From Mycolicibacter sinensis (GTDB lineage Bacteria > Actinomycetota > Actinomycetes > Mycobacteriales > Mycobacteriaceae): a DNA stretch of 49,919 nt. Both the position numbers and the translations under genes were made by a program. Positions within the stretch are counted from its first letter, which is position 1; the number at the start of each line of letters is the position of its first letter. The notes under the pieces are model-generated. The model saw only the letters and a list, made by a program, of their open reading frames with translations. It searched no databases and was not told where the DNA came from. Shown here piece by piece: positions 43,221 to 49,919 of this stretch. The stretch is from positions 1 to 49,919 of the forward strand of contig NZ_LZJK01000085.1 in the NCBI RefSeq assembly GCF_001667945.1, read 5' to 3'.

Positions 43221-44207
43221 GTGTGCACCCGATTGGTTTACCTGGGACCCAACGGCAACATCATCACCGGGCGGTCGATGGACTGGAAGCTGGATCTGGC
43301 GACCAATCTGTGGGCGCTCCCGCGCGGCGTGCGGCGCGGCGGGCAGGCCGGGGCGAACTCCGTTGAGTGGACGGCGAAATATGGCAGCGTGGTGGCCACC
43401 GGCTACGACATCTGCACCACCGACGGCCTGAACGAGGCCGGGCTGTCGGCCAACCTGCTGTGGCTGGCCGAGTCGGAGTACCCCTGCTACGACGGTTCCC
43501 GGCCCGGGCTGTCGGTCGCGGTGTGGGCCCAGTACATGCTCGACAATTTCGCCACCGTGGCCGAGGCGGTTGCGACCTTGAGCACCGAACCGTTCGTCGT
43601 GGTGACCGACGGCGTACCCGGTGAGGACCGTCTGGCGACCCTGCATCTGTCGATGTCGGACGCCAGCGGTGACAGTGCGATCGTGGAATATGTTGGCGGC
43701 AAACAGACCATCCACCACAGCCGCGACTATCAGGTGATGACGAACTCCCCGGTCTTCGACCAGCAGCTTGCGGTCAACGCCTACTGGGAGCAGCTGGGCG
43801 GCACCGTCATGCTGCCGGGCACCAACCGGGCCGCTGACCGGTTCGCCCGAGCCTCGTTCTACGTCAACGCGATACCCAAATCCGAGGATCCGAAGATCGC
43901 GCTCGCGTCGGTGCTCAGCGTGGTGCGCAACGTGTCGGTGCCGTTCGGTATCACCACTCCTGACGAGCCCAACATCTCCTCGACGCGGTGGCGCACCGTC
44001 GCCCACCACGGCCACAAGTTGTATTGCTTCGAATCCGCGCTGACACCCAATGTGTTCTGGGTGGATCTGAAGAAGCTCGACTTCGTGCCGGGGGCCGCGG
44101 TGCGCAAGCTCGACCTCGGCTCCGATGACAGCAACGTCTTCGCCGGTGAGACGTCGGCGCGCTTTGCCGTCGCCGAACCGTTCACCTTCCTGGGCGTGGG
44201 CGCATGA
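43221..44207 (+). CDS. Choloylglycine hydrolase / penicillin V acylase-like linear amide hydrolase
   Basis: This 328-residue Ntn-hydrolase starts at GTG 43221 as MCTRLVY. Cys2 would become the N-terminal nucleophile after Met removal. The other family catalytic positions are present: Arg18 and Asp21 (GRSMDW), Asn78 (LSANLLWL), Asn175 (MTNSP), and Arg207 (AADRFARASFY). No signal peptide is seen, as in cytosolic bile salt hydrolases. Related enzymes hydrolyse conjugated bile salts, penicillin V or acyl-homoserine lactones. It lies between fadE33 and aspB in the KstR2-driven operon and overlaps aspB by four bases. In M. tuberculosis fadE33 is followed directly by aspB. A role in removing amino acids from conjugated bile acids is an attractive inference. 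Confidence 0.87.
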   Translation: MCTRLVYLGPNGNIITGRSMDWKLDLATNLWALPRGVRRGGQAGANSVEWTAKYGSVVATGYDICTTDGLNEAGLSANLLWLAESEYPCYDGSRPGLSVAVWAQYMLDNFATVAEAVATLSTEPFVVVTDGVPGEDRLATLHLSMSDASGDSAIVEYVGGKQTIHHSRDYQVMTNSPVFDQQLAVNAYWEQLGGTVMLPGTNRAADRFARASFYVNAIPKSEDPKIALASVLSVVRNVSVPFGITTPDEPNISSTRWRTVAHHGHKLYCFESALTPNVFWVDLKKLDFVPGAAVRKLDLGSDDSNVFAGETSARFAVAEPFTFLGVGA

Positions 44208-45379
44208 CCGCCCGTCTCGACCGCACGGCGCTGCGCGCCGGCATCCCGCCGTTTCACGTGATGGACGTGTGGCTGGCCGCCGCGCAGCGCCAGCGCAGCC
44301 ATGGCGACCTGGTGAACCTGTCCGCCGGGCAGCCCAGCGTGGGCGCACCCGAGCCGGTGCGCTCGGCCGCCGCGGCGGCCCTGCAGGCCAACCAGCTCGG
44401 CTACACCGTTGCGCTGGGAATCCCGGAGCTGCGCGCGGCTATCGCCGGCTCCTACGCCGATCGCTACGGGCTCGACGTCGACGCTGACGACGTGGTGGTG
44501 ACCACCGGGTCATCCGGCGGCTTCCTGCTGGCGTTTCTGGCCTGCTTCGACGTCGGCGACCGGGTGGCGATCGCCAGCCCCGGCTACCCGTGTTACCGCA
44601 ACATCCTGACCGCCCTCGGCTGCGAGGTGATCGAGATCCCGTGCGGGCCGCAAACCCGCTTCCAGCCGACTGCTGAGATGCTCGCCGCGATCCCCGGGCC
44701 GCTGGCCGGGGTGATCGTCGCCAGCCCGGCCAACCCGACCGGGACCGTCCTGGAACCGGCGGAGCTGGCCGCGATCGCGACCTGGTGCGACGAGGCGGGC
44801 GTACGGCTGATCAGCGACGAGGTCTACCACGGGCTGGTCTATGAGGGCGCCCCGGAGACCAGCTGCGCCTGGCAGACCTCCCGCAACGCGGTGGTGGCCA
44901 ACAGCTTTTCGAAGTACTTCGCGATGACCGGCTGGCGGCTGGGCTGGCTGCTGGTGCCGCCGGCGCTGCGACGCGCGGTGGACTGCCTGACCGGCAACTT
45001 CACCATCTGCCCGCCGGTGCTGGCCCAGTACGCGGCGGTCGCGGCCTTCACGCCCGAGGCGATCGCCGAAGCGCAAGGCCACCTGCGGCATTACGCGGCC
45101 AACCGGGAACTGCTGCTGACCGGCCTGCGCGACATCGGTATCGACCGGTTGGCGCCCACCGACGGGGCGTTCTATGTCTACGCCGACGTCGCGGACTACA
45201 CCGACGACTCCCTGGCGTTCTGCGCGCGGTTGCTCGCCGACACCGGTGTCGCCGTGGCGCCGGGTGTCGACTTCGACACCGAGCGCGGCAACACCTTCGT
45301 CCGGTTGTCGTTCGCCGGGCCGACCGCCGATATCTCCGAAGCGTTGCATCGAATCAGCGGCTGGCTCCCGCTCCGGTAG
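44204..45379 (+). CDS. aspB: PLP-dependent class I aminotransferase (AspB, Rv3565 type)
   Basis: This 391-residue protein is of the class I/II aminotransferase fold. It has VNLSAGQPSVGAPEPV at the N-terminus, TTGSSGGFLLAFLACFDVGDRVAIASPGYPCYRN (PLP phosphate region), ASPANPTGTV, SDEVYHGLVYEG and the PLP lysine in NSFSKYFAMTGWRLGW. The donor and acceptor are not predictable; annotation as aspartate aminotransferase follows the M. tuberculosis locus. It overlaps the amide hydrolase stop (ATGA), suggesting that an amino acid freed by that enzyme could be its substrate; this is speculation. Confidence 0.9.
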   Translation: MTARLDRTALRAGIPPFHVMDVWLAAAQRQRSHGDLVNLSAGQPSVGAPEPVRSAAAAALQANQLGYTVALGIPELRAAIAGSYADRYGLDVDADDVVVTTGSSGGFLLAFLACFDVGDRVAIASPGYPCYRNILTALGCEVIEIPCGPQTRFQPTAEMLAAIPGPLAGVIVASPANPTGTVLEPAELAAIATWCDEAGVRLISDEVYHGLVYEGAPETSCAWQTSRNAVVANSFSKYFAMTGWRLGWLLVPPALRRAVDCLTGNFTICPPVLAQYAAVAAFTPEAIAEAQGHLRHYAANRELLLTGLRDIGIDRLAPTDGAFYVYADVADYTDDSLAFCARLLADTGVAVAPGVDFDTERGNTFVRLSFAGPTADISEALHRISGWLPLR

Positions 45380-45403
45380 GTTTACCCACAAGCTCGACCT
45401 ACC
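45375..45403. terminator. Hairpin at the aspB stop
   Basis: GGTAGGT (45375-45381) and ACCTACC (45397-45403) form a 7 bp stem with a 15-base loop that begins at the aspB stop codon and ends 20 bp before the haemophore gene. It could be a weak terminator or part of the next gene's leader. Confidence 0.35.
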
Positions 45404-45423
45404 TGATCGAAGGGACCACAGCA

Positions 45424-45822
45424 ATGCGCACAACCACGACGTCTCGCCTGGCGATCGGCGCGGCAGCCGTCGGCATCCTCGGCGCGGTGGCCGCCACGGT
45501 GACCTCCGGGTCCACGCCGCCGGCCGATGCCGCACCGGCGCCCTGCACCGCCGCCGGGCTGGCCAACACCGCCAGCGGCGTGCTGAGCCAGGCCGGTGGG
45601 TTCCTCAACGACCACCCCGAGGCCAACGACGTGCTGACGTCGGCGGCCACCATGCCGCCGGAGCAGGCCAAGTCCTCGGTGCAGGGCTACTTCATCGGCC
45701 ACCTCGACCAGCTGTCGACCCTGCAGGGCATCGCCGCACCGCTGACCGACCTGAAGAACCAGTGCGGCATCACGGTCTCCCCGACCCAGCTGGCCACGCT
45801 GCTGGAGACCGTCAGCAAGTAG
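45424..45822 (+). CDS. Secreted haemophore-type haem-binding protein (MHB domain)
   Basis: This 132-residue protein has a clear Sec signal (RLAIGAAAVGILGAVAATVTSG, cleavage near ADAAPA). The mature domain starts CTAAGLANTASGVLSQAGGFLNDHPEANDVL and ends KNQCGITVSPTQLATLLETVSK. Two cysteines and the helical pattern match the mycobacterial haemophore domain, which binds haem outside the cell. AAGGGA precedes the ATG by about ten bases. It follows aspB by 44 bp and occupies the region where nat lies in M. tuberculosis. A second haemophore-like gene is at 4513-4776. Confidence 0.82.
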   Translation: MRTTTTSRLAIGAAAVGILGAVAATVTSGSTPPADAAPAPCTAAGLANTASGVLSQAGGFLNDHPEANDVLTSAATMPPEQAKSSVQGYFIGHLDQLSTLQGIAAPLTDLKNQCGITVSPTQLATLLETVSK

Positions 45823-45831
45823 GTCGGGCCG

Positions 45832-47076
45832 ATGGGCCTGTCGATCAGCGACCAGGAACGGGCCGCACTGGCCGACGCGGCCGGCTTCGGCCTGTTCGCC
45901 GCGATCACCGGGCGCCGGTCGCGCCGCTTCCCGGTCGGTGGCGCCATCCCGGCTGGCGCGCTGGCCTATACCAGCCGCCGGCCGGTGCAACCGCTGTCGG
46001 CAGTGGAGCGGGCGCTGCTGCTGTCACTGATGGGTGGGGTCACCGGCTGGCATGACGGTATCGCCCACCATCCCGGATACGCCCCCGCACTGCCCAACTA
46101 CCCCGGCAGCGCCAGTGGCCGGGCGATGCCATCGGCGGCGGGCTTTCACACCAGCCAGCTGTTCTTCACCGACGACACCGGCTGCTATCTGTTGCCCACC
46201 CGCGATCAGCAACCGCGAGAGTTCGCCACCCTCGAGGATTGGATCGGCCATACTGCGGATTCGTATGTGCAGCTGTCGGATTCCCGCTTGGAGCTGCCCC
46301 GCGAAGAGCCCTATATGGAGGGTCACAACACCTGGATCGGCAATCACCCGGGCAGCCTGCTGGCGTTCGCGGTGGCCGACCTGGCCGAGCACCTGCTGGA
46401 GAACCTGTGGTTCTTCGCGGCCAACGGCTACCGCATCACCGACGACATCACCGGTCGTGCGATCCCCGGGCTGCAAGCATTCTCGGGTTTGGCGCACGCC
46501 GACGACCCGATCCCGCTGTCGTTCGTCGAGCAGTACAGCCTGACCGAGGCCAGCGCAGAGCTGTCCATCGCCGCCCACAATGGGGCGCTGGGGTTACAGG
46601 CGATGGGCTTGGGCGGCTGGATATTCGATGGGCTGGACCGGGTTTCGGTGCTGCGCGCGTTCGGGTTCGTCGCCGATGACGATCCGCGCTGGCCGTTGCC
46701 CAATGTGACCGGGCTGCCCGGCCATTTCGAGACGCTGAGCCCGCCGCATGTGCCGTCGGTGGCCGAGGGCGTGGCCAAGCTGGTGACCCGAAAGTTCGGT
46801 CCCGGCGGGCCGTCGCACCCGTCGACGCCGGGTCCGTGGTCGGATACGCCGCGGGTGCGCGGCTCGGCCCTGCCGCCGGACGGTATCGCCGAGCTGGTCA
46901 CGCTGCAGGCGTCCTATATCTACGACACCTTCGGCAAGCTGCCCGGCAGCGTACCGACGGTGCATGCGCTGATGTACCTGCAGGCCCAGCATCTGGACAC
47001 CGACTTCTACGACGAGTTCTTTCGCCCGGGCGCCTATCTGCGCACCCACGCCGAGCACCAGCAGCGCTGGCACTGA
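45832..47076 (+). CDS. Uncharacterised protein, possibly nitroreductase-like
   Basis: This 414-residue protein begins MGLSISDQERAALADAAGFG ten bases after the haemophore gene. There is no signal peptide or transmembrane segment. The N-terminal RRSRRFPVGGAIPAGALAYTSRRPVQPLSAVERALLLSLMGGVTG vaguely resembles nitroreductase-like proteins, but no diagnostic motif is visible. The middle has many histidines and tryptophans (GHNTWIGNHPGSLLAFAVADLAEHLLENLWFF). The C-terminus is VHALMYLQAQHLDTDFYDEFF. I do not recognise the family. Co-transcription with the haemophore suggests a shared haem or redox context, but this is inference. Confidence 0.7.
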   Translation: MGLSISDQERAALADAAGFGLFAAITGRRSRRFPVGGAIPAGALAYTSRRPVQPLSAVERALLLSLMGGVTGWHDGIAHHPGYAPALPNYPGSASGRAMPSAAGFHTSQLFFTDDTGCYLLPTRDQQPREFATLEDWIGHTADSYVQLSDSRLELPREEPYMEGHNTWIGNHPGSLLAFAVADLAEHLLENLWFFAANGYRITDDITGRAIPGLQAFSGLAHADDPIPLSFVEQYSLTEASAELSIAAHNGALGLQAMGLGGWIFDGLDRVSVLRAFGFVADDDPRWPLPNVTGLPGHFETLSPPHVPSVAEGVAKLVTRKFGPGGPSHPSTPGPWSDTPRVRGSALPPDGIAELVTLQASYIYDTFGKLPGSVPTVHALMYLQAQHLDTDFYDEFFRPGAYLRTHAEHQQRWH

Positions 47077-47085
47077 AGCTCTCCC

Positions 47086-47139
47086 GAGTCGGAATCTCAC
47101 GACGCGACACGCCGGTTCGGCGTCGCCGGATTCCGACTC
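47086..47139. repeat. 54-bp palindrome B, copy 3
   Basis: The left arm is identical to those of copies 1 and 2, the centre starts GACACGC, and the right arm is GCGTCGCCGGATTCCGACTC. It lies alone between convergent genes (414-residue protein and hsaB) without a DUF559-type gene, so the repeat can occur apart from it. It may serve as a bidirectional terminator here. Confidence 0.9.
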
Positions 47140-47161
47140 GGCGGGGGATTGGCTGCGGGGC

Positions 47162-47731
47162 TTACAGCCAGGTGTCGTCGGTGGTGGCGGTCAGGAACGC
47201 CTCCAGGTCGTCGCGCCACTGTGCGGGCGTGGTCTTCTCCGGCTCGATGCCGGTGTAGTCGCCGCGGTAGAACAGCAGCGGCCGGGGCTTGACTTCGGGT
47301 ACATCGGAAAGCGATTGCACCGCACCGAAAACCACGAAGTGGTCGCCGCCGTCGTGCACCGAGGCCACCGTGCAGTCGATGTGAGCCAGCGACCGGGCCA
47401 GGATCGGCGAGCCCAGCGGGGACGGCGTCCAATCCACCCCGGCGAACTTGTCGGGTTCCCGGGAGCCGAACCGGGCGCAGACGTCCTTCTGCTCCTCGGC
47501 CAGGATGTTGACGCAGAACTTTCCGCTGGCCTCGATGGCCTGCCAGGACCGCGACATCTTGGTCGGGCAGAACAGCACCAGCGGCGGATCCAGTGACAAC
47601 GCGGCGAACGACTGACAGGCGAACCCGATCGGCGCACCGTCGTGCACGGTGGTGATGATGGTGATGCCCGTGCAGAACTGGCCGAGTACGTTGCGGAACG
47701 CGCGCGGGTCGATCGGAAGCTCGTCGGTCAC
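47162..47731 (-). CDS. hsaB: Flavin reductase HsaB of the 3-HSA monooxygenase
   Basis: This 189-residue flavin reductase-like protein starts at GTG 47731 (MTDELPIDPRAFRNVLGQFCTGITIITTV). It has GFACQSFAALSLDPPLVLFCP and FCVNILAEEQ, then HFVVFGAVQSL and PLLFYRGDY. HsaB supplies reduced flavin to HsaA for hydroxylation of the secosteroid phenol 3-HSA. It lies nine bases after hsaC. In M. tuberculosis nat follows; here palindrome B copy 3 follows its stop. Confidence 0.94.
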   Translation of the reverse strand: MTDELPIDPRAFRNVLGQFCTGITIITTVHDGAPIGFACQSFAALSLDPPLVLFCPTKMSRSWQAIEASGKFCVNILAEEQKDVCARFGSREPDKFAGVDWTPSPLGSPILARSLAHIDCTVASVHDGGDHFVVFGAVQSLSDVPEVKPRPLLFYRGDYTGIEPEKTTPAQWRDDLEAFLTATTDDTWL

Positions 47732-47740
47732 TATCGGCCG

Positions 47741-49880
<2,140 letters not shown>

Positions 49881-49919
49881 TAGATTGCCTCCCAGGAGTG
49901 AGCAGGTTAGCGGCCCGGT

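Overview
The window is high-GC actinobacterial DNA, and its gene order identifies it as a non-tuberculous mycobacterium. From 6.9 kb to the right edge it follows the M. tuberculosis cholesterol and steroid catabolism region (Rv3534c to Rv3570c): hsaFGE, kstD, a MaoC hydratase, a PPE gene, ltp2-chsH1-chsH2-fadE29-fadE28-cyp125, fadA5, ddn, two SDRs, echA20-ipdA-ipdB-ipdC, fadA6-kstR2-ipdF-fadE30, fadD3-fadE31-32-33, aspB and hsaB-hsaC-hsaA. PPE, Ddn and haemophore-type proteins and KstR/KstR2 operators also point to Mycobacteriaceae. I cannot name the species from sequence alone.

Layout. 0-4.5 kb: a divergent catabolic locus of unknown substrate (SDR and DUF1214 leftward; IclR regulator, NTF2-like protein, F420-type LLM oxidoreductase and EthD-like protein rightward). 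4.5-6.9 kb: a small haemophore-related secreted protein and an RqlH-type RecQ-like helicase with a C-terminal phosphoribosyltransferase-like domain. 6.9-13.9 kb: hsaFGE, an extra CYP125-family P450, kstD and a MaoC hydratase, with three KstR operators. 13.9-16.5 kb: a PPE protein with a His-Asp repeat behind a Fur-family box, then a DUF559-type gene bracketed by two palindromes. 16.5-23.7 kb: the side-chain (igr-like) operon with two tandem CYP125 genes. 23.8-31 kb: fadA5, ddn and the ring C/D genes under KstR and KstR2 sites. 31-34.8 kb: an inserted segment with a second palindrome-bracketed DUF559 gene, a VOC protein, a DUF899 protein and two TetR regulators, one carrying a 4 x 57 bp in-frame repeat. 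34.8-45.4 kb: the KstR2 regulon around a divergent KstR2 operator, including a choloylglycine-hydrolase-like gene between fadE33 and aspB. 45.4-47.1 kb: a haemophore and an unknown protein. 47.2-49.9 kb: hsaB-hsaC-hsaA.

Together the enzymes oxidise the sterol side chain (CYP125 enzymes, FadA5, ChsE1/E2, ChsH1/H2, Ltp2), open rings A and B (KstD, HsaA/B, HsaC), process the ring A fragment (HsaE, HsaF, HsaG) and degrade the C/D-ring propionate HIP (FadD3, FadE30, IpdF, IpdC, EchA20, IpdAB, FadA6, FadE31-33). The main departures from the reference order are: no hsaD between hsaC and hsaA, no nat after hsaB, no fdxB after ipdC, three CYP125-family genes instead of one, and a bile-salt-hydrolase-like gene.

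The most unusual structures are the two DUF559-type genes. Each is bracketed by its own long palindrome, has its stop codon inside one palindrome, and has the nonamer TTATCCACA next to the other. No tRNA, rRNA, CRISPR array or recognisable insertion sequence was seen. No stretch longer than 300 bases lacks a gene.
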